A stretch of 22,877 bases of DNA, from NCBI GenBank assembly GCA_026260175.1, contig JAKCWW010004186.1:19848-42724 (forward strand), written 5' to 3'. Shown here piece after piece: positions 1-10,468 of the stretch. The notes under the pieces were generated by a model. It had not been told where the DNA came from, ran no database searches, and worked only from the letters and a program-made list of their open reading frames with translations. How positions within the stretch are numbered: position 1 is the first letter of the stretch; each line of letters begins with the position of its first letter. The position numbers and the translations under genes are program-made. This DNA is from Reticulitermes lucifugus (lineage: Eukaryota > Arthropoda > Insecta > Blattodea > Rhinotermitidae).

Positions 1-63
1 AGCCTCAAACTCCTGGAACCCTAAGGGCCTGTCCAGGCCTGTAATGGGATTGCTTTACCTTTC
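1..63 (+). repeat. 3' end of a retroelement/SINE-like repeat, cut by the window edge
   Basis: The first 57 bases match 4336-4392 with only a few substitutions, sharing the core CCCTAAGGGCCTGTCCAGG. The copy ends in GCTTTACCTTT, the kind of short T-rich tail seen at the 3' end of non-LTR retrotransposons and SINEs. Only the terminal part is present, because the element continues off the left edge. The repeat relation is seen directly. The element class is inferred from its tail and from memory of similar insect repeats. Confidence 0.6.
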
Positions 64-2364
64 AAATTGTTAACCAGTTGGTCAGTTTGTACGAAACTGG
101 GTACAAACGTGATGCCATTAAGGGCCATCGCAGCAACCCTCGGCAAAGACAGGCAAGCTGTTGGCGTAAGCACCATGTCCGTGACAGTTACAAGCCCAGT
201 GATGTGTTGGTACGCAGGAATGACTAGACGGACGCAAAGGACTTCGACTTGGTCTATACAGAAGATGAGGCCCCCCCTAGCTTTTGATTAGTACCCCAGT
301 GACGTAGTTTTTAATTTTCTACAATCAGCAGCCAAATATCAGTGTGGAGGATGCGCGAATTTGTGAGGTGGTAGAGAAACGTGTGACAAATGTTCTGGAT
401 CCTGAAGTGATGTGTGCTAATAAATAACATATAGAAAAAAAATACATTTTGAAGACGTTATTTTGAGTTATACTAAAGTACTAACGTTGCTCTTGTTTTA
501 ATATTTTTTTTGTAGCTTGCGGTGTGGCAGTGATGTGTAACGAAATAATGCAGCGAGGCGTGTAACAACATTTGGTACAAATGAAATACCGTTTGTAAGT
601 CGTAAAATTAAAACATGACGAAGATGGGAAACTTTGAGTTTGTGTCTGAAAAAAAATTACGCAAGTAGAATCTGTGCTTATGTAACAGGTTCTTCATGAA
701 AAGAAGTAAATAAAACACCACTGATAGTACAAGAATATATGTGGAGGTAGAAATACTTGCAATTGGCAGTAGGCTCCGTGAGTTATACTCGGAACTACTT
801 GTTTCATTATGCAACAAAATCCTCCAAGAGATGGAGAAAATTAATTGGGTTTCTTTATACTGTTAAAGAAAGAGAAATTGAGACGAATGAAAAAAAACGC
901 AGTCTGCCGCTTTCATTACAGAAACTTGAGCACCCTAACGAACAGATAAACAAGGCACCGCCAGCCAGTATTAATTATATGTGACTGAATTTGCCTTTTG
1001 AAATCAAAGCTGGAAATTGAAGCCTGCGTTGCCTCTGACTGCGGGCCGGACAGTAAAAAAAGGACGCTTCGGTCCGATCGAGTTGGAGAACATCCGAGCA
1101 AAGAAATTATTAAAATAAGACTGCGACCGTAAAGTCTAGGCGGAATTTTGACTTGCGACTCTGGATAACTGCAGTGTTCCTGCCACTGCTTTGTGACCTG
1201 AAATACGTTTTAGTTCTAATTTTATAACAGGTTCGCCGCAAAATATATTTCTTATATCAGAATTGTTATATTTCCGGAAACATGATATGTAATTGAATGA
1301 AACAAAAATAAAATGACACTCACTTAAGTAAAAACTTTCATTTTGCACTCCGTGTAATGCGGCACATGTGGAGAAGAGAAGCGCATTAGATCATTGCTAA
1401 CGTAAGGTTTTCCTTGTGTATTGTAATCCTATGAACTGAGCAATAAAACATAACGTTAAAATCAAAGTAATTATTTATTAATACTGCAACAAATCTTCGC
1501 ATTTTTATATTATCTTCACCGTGCATTTTTAACAGCTCACAAATTACACACCAATATATATTCACTTTTTATTCTTTAGAAGATACATCCTAAAAAACCA
1601 TATAGCTTCATTTTATCATTTTATTACGAGAAATTGACGAACCTCATTTAAGGATTTTATATTCTGTGTTTTGTATATTTAAATACAGAAATTGTAAATA
1701 ACTGTAATGATAATGATAATGAAACTTGACTACATGTGATATATAACATAATATAAGATAATTGGGGTTAATCTGACAGCTGCAGAAGACAAATAAATAG
1801 TTACCTACATGCACAATTTTTGGCATGTAACGTAATAATCGAGTGACTTAGTGTTGTTGCGTCATGTTCGTATGCAGTCATCAGTTTCTTTCTTTATGCG
1901 TATTACGTTGCGAATAATTGAGATAAAAACAATCAGTCTAATAGTAGTATTTATTGGTTATATCGAGAAATATGGAATTTTGTATGGAGATAGTTTATGA
2001 ATATACTTACGAATTATGTATGAAATATGCTTATATGTCAGTAATTACAGAATATTTTGATAGAGTGAATATTTGGGGTATGTATGACAGATAAATTTAA
2101 CATACGCATAAAAATAGTAGATATATAAATAAGTTTCCCAGAGACATGTAACAACACACCCTAATAATACCATAACAGTCAGTAATATACGTACAGCTGT
2201 GAACAACAAGCAGTAGTGTGACCAGCGCGTTATCACATCTCACAGTGGTCCACGATGCAAGGATCCGCACGCTTCTCAGTGTTACGTTATACGCACAGTT
2301 ACACACTGTTTTGTGTATGTTACATAAGCGAAGAGTTTAGTACAGTTAATGAGTACTGTATTTC
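64..2364. other. Unassigned AT-rich intergenic DNA
   Basis: I see no recognisable gene or repeat here. The open frames are about 60-75 codons, occur on both strands, show no conserved motif or signal peptide, and sit in strongly AT-rich sequence. They are treated as chance frames. Old, unrecognised transposon sequence cannot be excluded. Confidence 0.6.
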
Positions 2365-2558
2365 AGATCTGCGCTCTTCTGTGATATTACGCATCGTAGA
2401 GTGGTAATTCTGTACCGACGTTTTGGGACAACTTATTGGTCCCATATTCAAGCGCCAGGACTTCGCGACCCTTGAACATGGGACCGATAGCTTGTCCCGA
2501 AACGTCGGTACAGGATTACCACTCTACGCTGCGTAATATCTCAGAAGAGCGCATATCT
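2365..2558. repeat. Palindromic (fold-back) repeat, copy 1
   Basis: The left arm (about 2365-2452) and the reverse complement of the right arm (about 2471-2558) agree at roughly 90% of positions. Both begin AGATNTGCGCTCTTCTG and run through TGTACCGACGTTT. The loop is only about 18 bases (2453-2470), flanked by TTCAAG and CTTGAA. Each arm carries the stem-loop motif GGGAC...GTCCC followed by GAAACGTCGG (left arm on the minus strand, with one change, CAAAACGT). The same element recurs at 7691-7905. It has no coding capacity, and the ends are not bounded by an obvious target-site duplication. A MITE-like fold-back element or an inverted pair of terminal repeats would both fit. Confidence 0.85.
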
Positions 2559-3174
2559 CATCCAAATGGGCTTCAGGTGCCAGAACTCACGCAGAGCTTT
2601 GTTTTGTAGTAATCATTAGTGTGTTATAAGCGTTTTTGAAATAGGAGTGTATGCGCCTGATCATTGCTGAATATTGGAATTGAAATTGGTAGGGGCTTGT
2701 TATTATATTAATATATTGTGCTTTTGGCGGCGATAAAAGTTTATTTTAGTGATTAATATAAGCACTCATTAAAAGTAATACAATTACAATTCTTTAGTGA
2801 TGTCGGGGCGCTGTCTATCCCGCTAAATGAAAGTAGATGGGCGTTAAATGTGAGTACTTTTATGAGTCTGTGGAGCAGTTTTGCTTCTCCCGAGGCGGCA
2901 AGCTGGGAACCTGTCATTTGGAACAGCTTGAACAATGTTGCTGTAAGGGGGCGGGCCACCACTTGTTGGAAAACTTCAACTTCCTCTCTTCCAGACGTAG
3001 AAAAAAGAAGTATTCGAACATATAAGGGTGAATGGTTGGTTTATGATAGTCCCAAAAAGAAAGAAGAAAAAATGTCTGGGCTGAGACAGAATACCATATC
3101 GTTATCAGCTGCATTACAAGAGGTGGGCATGTGTAACTGCACTGACTCAGATTCTGTGTGTCCTTAATATGGGT
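2559..3174. other. Unassigned intergenic DNA
   Basis: It contains overlapping open frames on both strands, including a 105-codon plus-strand frame at 2850-3167. None has a recognisable domain, and the frames on opposite strands cover the same bases. No repeat was recognised. Confidence 0.5.
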
Positions 3175-3400
3175 TGTCTTCGCAGTTATGTAACTGATTC
3201 GACGGAGAAGAAACATTCTTGAGAAGTTTGTAGTTCCTTAGGTGGTCAAGAAATTCCTCACATTTTATGGAACCCGAGGGCCCAGTACCGTATGTAAAAC
3301 AGCCCGCCACGTGTCCCTGTACTAAGTCAAATGGATCCAATCCACATAATTTCATCCCACTTTGTTGAGGTCCATGTAACTTAACTTTTCAGGACATTTA
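3175..3400 (-). pseudogene. LINE C-terminal/3' tail fragment (minus strand)
   Basis: Read on the minus strand from about 3375, one frame gives MDLNKVG, DWIHLT and RDTWRAVLHTVLGPRVP with stops between them. This matches the better-preserved copy at 12301-12620 ([17 protein letters not shown]). The match continues past the stop codon into the shared 3' tail, which ends near the cluster CTTCTCAAGAA. It is the extreme C-terminus and 3' untranslated end of a non-LTR retrotransposon, 5'-truncated and broken by stops. The clade (RTE-like is my guess) is not certain. The longer open frame here is out of register with this homology. Confidence 0.75.
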
Positions 3401-4214
3401 TATTACTGGGCTTCTGGACGTGACTTGTCTAGTTTACTGTTCCTAACAAAACACAGCATTACAGGTGCACGATAAGCAAAAAGCTTTGCAAAATAGGTGG
3501 CATTACATTCTTTTGAAGTGAGAACATTTTTGGCCAGGCGAAATAAATTAGCATGATGACCAACGTATCTTCCCGCGCAGCACTTATGGTTAAGCGAGTT
3601 TTGGATATTAGGTCCAAAGCGACCTCTTCGTGTTTCCTATAGTGCTAAAAAGTCCTTAATGACTGGCACTAAACGTAAGTTCGGATTCCACCACCTCTTT
3701 GATTCCGGTTCCTATGTCACTGTTCTTATCTCCCCCAAGGCACCCATTGGTCTTACTGTTCCTCTTGTCATTACGACGTTGCTGCTGAGACTCCTGCGAA
3801 GAGCCAGTCATTTCAGCGCGAGCCCTTCAACTAGCAAGCCATTGTACGCTTCTAAAGTACCACCGTTAGAATGACATAGCATCACATCCCAGAAGACTGA
3901 ATCCTCCAACACCTTATAGGCCAATTATCCTTTATCTGAATCTTGGACCGGGTTGGGATATTCATTTTGGGTTAGGATAAGACATGCACCACTGTAGATA
4001 CAGCCTCCTTGGTTTTCAGTTCTGCCCAGTAGTTCTTAGACTAGTAATTTTCTGTTTTGCTCTAGGTCCGACATTGACTTTTATGGATTTGTGCCTGATT
4101 ATACCTCCTGACTTAACCTCCTTGTTGCCTACTCAAACAATTCCATTTAGCCTATTATACATCAGTAGATTTTATATTTTTTTCATCGACTTAATCCTTC
4201 CAGGCGTCCTTCCT
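3401..4214. other. Unassigned intergenic DNA
   Basis: No gene or repeat was recognised. Open frames of 71 and 90 codons (3659-3874 and 3984-4256, plus strand) are hydrophobic in parts but show no start context, partner exon or motif that supports coding. Confidence 0.5.
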
Positions 4215-4392
4215 GGGGTCGACTCAGCCTCTAACAGAAATGAGTACCAGGAGTAATTCCTGGGGTAAAGGCGGCCGGTGCGTAGGGCTGACAACCTTTC
4301 CACCTTCATGTGCCGATTGTCTGGCAGGTCTGGGAGCCTCTACCTCCTGGAGCCCTAAGGGCCTGTCCAGGCCTGTACAGGGATGGCTTTAT
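4215..4392 (+). repeat. Retroelement/SINE-like 3' repeat, longer copy
   Basis: This copy extends the 1-63 repeat to the left. It contains AAATGAGTACCAGG, a segment around GGTAAAGGCGGCCGG, and the terminal block CCTAAGGGCCTGTCCAGGCC, ending GGGATGGCTTTA. From memory, this order of blocks is the non-coding 3' region of an insect non-LTR element or derived SINE. The left boundary is approximate, because only the last 57 bases can be aligned within this window. Confidence 0.6.
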
Positions 4393-6857
4393 TCTATATT
4401 ACGCTGTTGGTCTTTACTGTGTTTTATTTACTTTGATCCATTGGACGTCTCCGTGTTGCGAGCCTGTACATTAGCACGCTGAACTCTTCCCTTCCGGTGT
4501 CTGCTTGTGTGCTCTGCTGCTCAGGATGCGGAACACTCTGTCAGGCTCTGTGACAACACTGCTGTAGGAGAATGTCTTCAGGCGTGTGAGAGAATTTTGG
4601 AAGTGTGTGTAAATCAGAGCCCTATAGAGGTTTGAACACTTAAATCACTTATTTGATATGGTGTACTTAGTGGATTTACTGATCAAAAGAAATGCTAACG
4701 TAATTTTTAGCGTGAGAACGTGGAGCGATCCTGACCCCGGAAACGTAGTGTTTGTATTTTTTTAACACAGGACGATGGAGAAGGTCTACAAAGTAAATAA
4801 TGTTAAATGTGGTATGCCGCCGACAAGGCAAGACACAGTTATATGTAGCCTATTTTTTAAGGAATTTTTCCGATTTTGTAATTATCAGATTCTCGGCCAA
4901 GAAATTTTTGGACACAAATAAGGTATCACTGTTCAAATATCCACTATACTAACCTGTCTTTGCCACATATCACATTCTCGCTTTTTTAAAATTAAATATT
5001 TCTTTGTTTTGCGACGCTAATTTCAGGGACTTAGGAAAATGATTCTGGGAAACGATATTTGAGCCTGTGACGGCGGTGAATATTTGTGATCTTATGGGAG
5101 GTGTGTCATGTGGTTTGGTAGGTAGAAGCCACCCGGAAGTTATATTCAGATTACGCACTTCCAGGATGTGATGCCTTGTGTTATTTATCATTTATTTATA
5201 ACGTCGAATGGTGGGGTGCTTCGTGAATAATGAACTAAAAATTGAGTGAAAGTAAGGTTTTGTGGTCAAATTTGAGGCAGTATCTCGTAATTTACCTGAA
5301 ATAACTGAAAAACATCGCGAAGAACTTCAGCACAGCAGGTTGATGATCTGGTCAGGAGTTGCCTCAGTTTTCACGAGGGTGAATGGTTATATTTTGGTCT
5401 CCTGAGGTACACCGCCGTGCAGTTTGGCAGGCACATTCAGGATAACCGTAAGTCGCGAACGGATGTTTTATCGTAAAAGTTTAGTCATGATTGGAAAGCA
5501 CAGGAGTATATCTGCGATATTTTGACCGTATGTAAGACGCTTGTTATTAATATGAGGTGTTGGAGGGATCTGGAAGTAGGGATAGTGAAGGGGTCTCACA
5601 TGAAACACAGTGGCTGGGATTCCCAATTTTGTAGGGAATTTTCTCTTCACGAGTGTGCTAATGTATGCGTGTTTTACAGCAACAATGGCGATTTTCTATC
5701 AGGACGTAGCGTGTTCTGACTTTATTTATGACAGATACGAGTCCATTCACCTTATAGACAAACGCCGCGTTGTGAGTGCATAAGTTCACGGAAGAGACCG
5801 AGTGGGCCAAACATATGACGAAATAAGAGCGAATTTTCTTTGCCATTTGAATGAAGTAGCTCCGACAGTGGCGGTAAAGTAGAGGGAAATACAGCCGTAA
5901 CCGCTTCTTTGTTAGCTGTGAAACGAAGTGGAAGACCACAGAAATATGCGGACGTCAGTTCCCATTTGGAGGAATCATTTCTTCGATTTTATAGAAAAGC
6001 TACGGAGAAATAATATGAGGATTTCTGGAGTCTAAGAACCGCCATGCGACTTGTGATGAGGAAGGATGTATTGGTCCACATTTATCAACGGATGACGTGA
6101 CAATGTCACGGACGTGTGGCGGCAGCCGCGTGCATCTGTATCGAGTGCCTTTCCAAACTTGCCGCCACGTCGCAACTTTATGTCCGCTGACGAATGCGTG
6201 GTTTATCTCCGCGCAAAGTCTTTCAAATCCCTCGTAATCTGGGCGAAATAAAAGTCTCATTTCTTTTAAGAAGTTGGTGGTTCTTGGAATCTACAATTCT
6301 GCAGGTTCCTTCTTCGTGGATTTTCGGGGAGATATTTTCACATGTAACAAAGAGCCAGTTAGGAATGTTTTTTTTTCTTCTTCAAATTTGCATAAATCAG
6401 TACCACATGAAATAGATTTACTAAAACGCAGGGCAATCGTGCTGTTTTGTCTTTCATGAGTTTGGACCAGTCATTCTTTCTCGTGAAAGCACGCGCTCAA
6501 ATCTGGACAATTCTCGATCGTAAGTCAACTGGTATCCGTCACGAAAGATGTCAGAATAAGTTGAAATGTAATAGAAAGTCATCGTGGTTGTACACACGCC
6601 CGCGGCAGCACATCCGTGCAAGGAAAATCCCCCGCAATAAATGGGAATCCCAGCCACGGCGTATCTATCACTTGCCATTTTTTCTGCCCATGCTTTATGA
6701 CATGTCACCCGCCCCTCGTATTAATCAGAGGCAGTAGACGCCCCATCATCACAACAAACTTTACTTTTTGTGTCTTTGTATTAAAGATGAATAATTTATT
6801 ATAAACCATTCGATCGAAACTTCCGCCATCCCTGTAGATGGCGTCATGTCACACAAG
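4393..6857. other. Unassigned intergenic DNA
   Basis: No gene was recognised. Open frames of 60-96 codons occur on both strands, and several pairs overlap (for example 6447-6737 plus and 6454-6708 minus). A stretch near 5338-5400 translates weakly like a Tc1-type transposase (MIWSGVAS), but the similarity does not extend and I do not call it. No RNA gene or strong hairpin was seen. Confidence 0.5.
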
Positions 6858-7012
6858 TTACAAGGAAAGTTAACAATCTTCAACCAACAACTGCACTAAT
6901 TGTCATTATTATAACACTTTAAGATTAATTACAATTAGTGCAGTTGTTGGTTGAAGATTGTTATCTATTGCCATAATGCACGGTGAACAAAAATTTAAAT
7001 TACAAGGAAAGT
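6858..7012. repeat. Perfect 33-bp inverted repeat between 13-bp direct repeats
   Basis: Bases 6871-6903 and 6931-6963 are exact reverse complements (33 of 33), separated by a 27-base AT-rich loop. The hairpin abuts TTACAAGGAAAGT at 6858-6870, and the same 13 bases recur at 7000-7012. One reading is a 129-bp hairpin-bearing insertion with a 13-bp target-site duplication. Another is a local rearrangement by template switching. A microRNA-like or hairpin RNA precursor is possible, but nothing beyond the fold supports it. Confidence 0.85.
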
Positions 7013-7690
7013 GTCCAGGCATGACATAGGGTTTGGAATGAGTGTATAAGATCAGTGCAAATGCCTTGAGGTGATCACACACACCGACATGAATCTGAAT
7101 AACAGTACCTTCTAACAGTTTTTTCCTTGTTTAGCATATTTTTTTTTCCTAAAAAGTTAAAAGCAACTTTTTCATGTCTCCATACTGCTTGTGTGCGCTT
7201 GTGTCCTGTATTTTAATGTTTGAACAAACTGACCGATGTTCACGCATGCTGTACCATTAGAGATCACCCATTATATTTTATATATATTTATTATTTACTT
7301 TATATTCTTATATTTTAATTTTTAGACGGTCGGTAATATTACAGCAGACGAAGTAAATCCTTTGACGGGAGCGACACTGGTGCTACTTGATTTGGGCTGA
7401 AATTATGTGTAGTGATAAACCTTGGAAATAGTTGCAGCTTCTTTCGAATCAATATAGCTGTGCAATGTAATACAACAGGCTGACGGCGTGTCAAAATGTT
7501 CTTCAGATTTTGGTTCCTTTTGTGGTGCAACAGCCCAACTCGGGCCTAGGCTACCACACTGTCGGTGTTTCTAGATCACATGCACCTGGTAGGACTCCTC
7601 TGAACGAGTGATCAGCCCGTCACAATACACAAGCACAATAGACGAACGTTCATACACTCGTGATTTCATGCTTCCGCCGCGATGTAGATA
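7013..7690. other. Unassigned AT-rich intergenic DNA
   Basis: No gene was recognised. The last part (about 7640-7690) may be a diverged outer extension of the palindromic repeat that follows, because its minus strand continues in a frame resembling that repeat's usual translation (HRGGSMKSR). Confidence 0.45.
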
Positions 7691-7905
7691 AGATCTGCGC
7701 TCTTCTGGGATACGCAGCATTGAGTGGTACTTATGTACCGACGTTTCGGGACAGCCCACCGGTCGCATCTTTAAGGGTCAAGAAGTCAAGAAACTTTTCT
7801 TCTTGGACTTCTTGACCCTTGAATATGGGACTGATAGGTTGTCCCGAAACGTCGGCACAGAACTGCCACTCAAAGCTGCGTAATATCCCAGAAGAGCGCA
7901 GATGT
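7691..7905. repeat. Palindromic (fold-back) repeat, copy 2
   Basis: It has the same outer ends as 2365-2558 (AGATCTGCGCTCTTCTGG on the left, and its reverse complement near 7889-7905) and the same inner TACCGACGTTTCGGGACA block. Its centre is more complete: GGGTCAAGAAGTCAAGAA, a short loop, then TTCTTGGACTTCTTGACCC. Both arms hold the stem-loop/GAAACGTCGG motif. Open frames reading outward from the centre on each strand give similar peptides (GCPETS...IPEERR) because the arms are mirror copies, so this is not evidence of coding. Copy 1 appears to have lost the central hairpin. Confidence 0.88.
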
Positions 7906-9089
7906 CATCCATACACTCAGTGGGATACGAATCCGCGAACTGCAATGAAGCGACCGCAGAGCTACGCCTTATCCCGCGCGGCCACCGGCATCGGCTTAGC
8001 TTTAGGTTTGATGGCGAAATCGAATAAACCACTGGAACTAGGAATTCCAGATTTAGAAAAATGGTAGATCTTAAGCACGTGTGTATGTTATGTGTGTGTT
8101 TGTATGTGTAGATATATATGTGTGTGCGTGTGCGTGAGTGTGTTTGTGTAGTACTTCGAGGTATATCCGACAGATTTAACTAACACGTAATCTGATAAAG
8201 TAACGAGTCACTGACAGCAATGAAATGAAGCGCCAATAATCGCACTCAGAGCCTTGTGTCAGTAGAAACGTGTGCAGCAGTAAATTTATTTTCGTCACAT
8301 CTGGAGTCTGCTTATTTAGTTACCAGTACTCGTATATTTCAGCCTTACGGAGCCATTAACAATTGGTGCCTGAAGTGTCTTTCCATATTGAGCATAGAAA
8401 TGAGATTGAATTTTTGAGTCTGCCAGCTATATATTCCGAAATACGCTAAACTTTCCAGATATGTTCGTATAGAAACTTTTCCCCTTAGCGAAGATACGTA
8501 ATAGCCAAAACACAATTTACAAAACGAATGTATAACCCGGGGCAATTTATTTTGATGCTACGAAATGGACTAACTTCACAGATTTCTGGCATGCGTGTGT
8601 GTTTTATCTGTTCTGAGGAAATACATAAGAAAGGAAGATAGGGAGTGTAATTCAATTCTGAAATAATGAGCACTCTCCTATGCGTATTCACGTGTTTAGC
8701 TTGCCTCGCGATAAGAGATATGTTACCCATATAAATGGCCCCCTTTCTCGTTTCACACACCAGTGGAGCCAGTTATTGCACAAGCCACGGACTAGGACAG
8801 GTACCGTTTTTCACTTTGCTAGCAGTGTTGGCCTGTTGAAAATTTAGCGTAAAGTTTCTTATTCATGAAATTATGAACATGTAGGTGGGCCTTCTGACGA
8901 TTAACGTCCTCTGTTAGACAGTGACAGTAACTTTGTCCTCTGTGAGAGAATGGTACGCATAAAAATAACCAATCATGAATGAGACTTGCGGCTTCTGAGG
9001 GGAAACGAAATGAAATCATGTGGATACGTGGTGTGTAGGTGGAGATTAGAAATGGGCGCCTCCTGAATAGAAGTCAGAACTGTTAAATA
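7906..9089. other. Unassigned intergenic DNA with a TG-rich microsatellite
   Basis: A degenerate (TG)n tract lies at about 8077-8152, with interruptions. The rest holds only short open frames on both strands without recognisable domains. Confidence 0.55.
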
Positions 9090-9246
9090 CAGGATGAGCC
9101 AGAAGCACCGAACGGTTTTCGAAAAGAAATAACTTTTTTTATGAAAAGAAGAAAATTTTTATTAACACTGGAATTCCATGTCCATGAGAACTCATGTTAA
9201 TCATTACTGTTTGAATATGAAACTTTGTAGGTGAATACCATGTCGT

Positions 9247-9513
9247 TCAGTACAATCGTGACGGCAAGGATGTCAAAACACGTTGTAGCATTTCCTTATG
9301 GATCCGTTGAAAACACTCCTGAATTCGCTGTTCCAAGTCATCAGTGTTTCCGATACCTTGCTTTTGACGTAGCCCCCAAGGAAGTTGTCTGGTAGTGCAC
9401 GATAAGGTGAGCGGGAGGGCCAGATGCGCCAGAAACATCTGACGGTATTTGAAATTTGAAAACCAGCTTGCCCGCAGGGCGGCGCTTTCGTACTGACCGT
9501 CATTGTGCAGCAC
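9247..9513 (-). pseudogene. Tc1/mariner-type transposase C-terminal fragment, left arm
   Basis: On the minus strand, an 88-codon open stretch starts at the symmetry axis with VLHNDG, the counterpart of the family's QQDGATAHT block that holds the second catalytic aspartate. It ends with DDLEQRIQECFQRIH and MLQRVLTSLPSRLY, typical of the C-terminus. The central part is shifted: the expected SPDL.P.DFFLWGY block lies in another frame (WPSRSP, then LGGYVKSKV), so at least two indels are present. The N-terminal helix-turn-helix half is missing. It has no start codon of its own and is a dead fragment joined head to head with the right-arm copy. Confidence 0.78.
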
Positions 9514-9651
9514 AGTGTTGTTTGGAGCAACTGCTCACACGATACAGATTTCCAAGCTAGGTCTCAGGACAGTGTTTCCAGGCAGAAACATTTAGATTTC
9601 TGCGGACACCATCTGGCTCGCCCACTCGTCTGATCTTGCACTATCAGACTA

Positions 9652-10468
9652 CAGGTAGTTTTCATTTTACGCGATTTTGTTTTGCGCGATTTCGCTTTAA
9701 CGCGACTTGAAAATTTACACCACTTTTCGAATTTACGCAATAATTTTCGGTTTAACGCGATTTGACATAGACGATATGTGGTCGCGCTTATATTCTGTAG
9801 GGGGCTAGCAGCAAGTGACGCACTGTCACGCCATCAGTCACGTGTATGGATTGATTACGTTGGTGATATAACCACGCGGCTCATTTACTTTCCCCTTCAA
9901 CAGCACTGGCCTTACTTACCAATATGAGTGAGAAACGTAAATCTGCATCACCCAGTGCAATCCAAGTAAAGAATCGGCGAAAGGCAGTCGGTATTGAAGG
10001 GAAATTACACGTACTAAGCCTACTTGGAAAAGGTGAACGAATTGTTGATATATGCCGTAATGTTAAACTGGCTAATAGTAGCGTACATACAATTTGTTAT
10101 AATGCTGATAGAATTAAAGAAAGTGCTAAGTCAGGAACTGAAGTGTCTGTCTGTGTAGCAAGACTACCACAGTCCTATCCGAATGAACCGTACCGAAAAA
10201 CTATGGAAGTGAGCCTCTGTCATTTTTATTGCATAAGAATAAATGTTGTATAGAAATGTATGTATACTGTACGGATATATACTGTATATACAGTACATAT
10301 GTACTCTACAGGTCCGTAAGTCCACTAGTGGTGTAGTCTTACACTATACGAGATGAGGTTCTCAGTCCCCTAAGCCCCAGGAAATACATTCTTTAAATGG
10401 AAGTTTTGCGTTCGATTTGCGCGACGTTTTTCAGGAAAGTAACCCTGGCGTAAAACGAGAACTACCTG
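9652..10468 (+). mobile_element. Tigger/pogo-type DNA transposon, internally deleted
   Basis: The terminal inverted repeats CAGGTAGTTTTCATTTTACGC (left) and the complement of GCGTAAAACGAGAACTACCTG (right) differ at two positions over about 21 bases. The element is flanked by TA on both sides (9650-9651 and 10469-10470). Inside the left end the motif ACGCGAYTT recurs at short intervals, which could be subterminal transposase binding sites. At 817 bp it is about one-third the length of autonomous Tigger elements. The DDE catalytic region is absent, while the first coding segment remains. A perfect palindrome TACTGTATATACAGTA lies at 10280-10295. Confidence 0.88.
9924..10253 (+). CDS. Truncated Tigger/pogo transposase: DNA-binding N-terminus only
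   Basis: This is an open frame of 109 codons starting at an ATG. Residues 1-15 are basic (MSEKRKSAS). Residues 17-70 match the CENP-B N-terminal/pogo helix-turn-helix, with KGERIVDICRNVKLANSSVH and ADRIKESAKSGT. Family members normally continue with a second CENP-B-type domain and a DDE domain to about 500-600 residues. Here the similarity stops near residue 90 (TMEV) and the frame ends 19 codons later in unrelated sequence, consistent with an internal deletion. In principle it could make a nuclear DNA-binding peptide without transposase activity. Whether it is expressed is unknown. It is the only frame in the window that is both recognisable and uninterrupted from its start. Confidence 0.75.
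   Translation: MSEKRKSASPSAIQVKNRRKAVGIEGKLHVLSLLGKGERIVDICRNVKLANSSVHTICYNADRIKESAKSGTEVSVCVARLPQSYPNEPYRKTMEVSLCHFYCIRINVV

Noticed and set aside
5338..5460. Possible Tc1-like transposase remnant (MIWSGVAS)
   Set aside because: Only eight residues look right, and neither the flanking motifs nor terminal repeats could be found.
7571..8067. Two open frames giving similar peptides (GCPETS...PEERR) on opposite strands
   Set aside because: The similarity follows from the palindromic repeat, with both arms read outward; it is not evidence of two related genes.
8077..8152. CRISPR-like or tandem-repeat array
   Set aside because: It is an interrupted TG-rich microsatellite without regular spacers.
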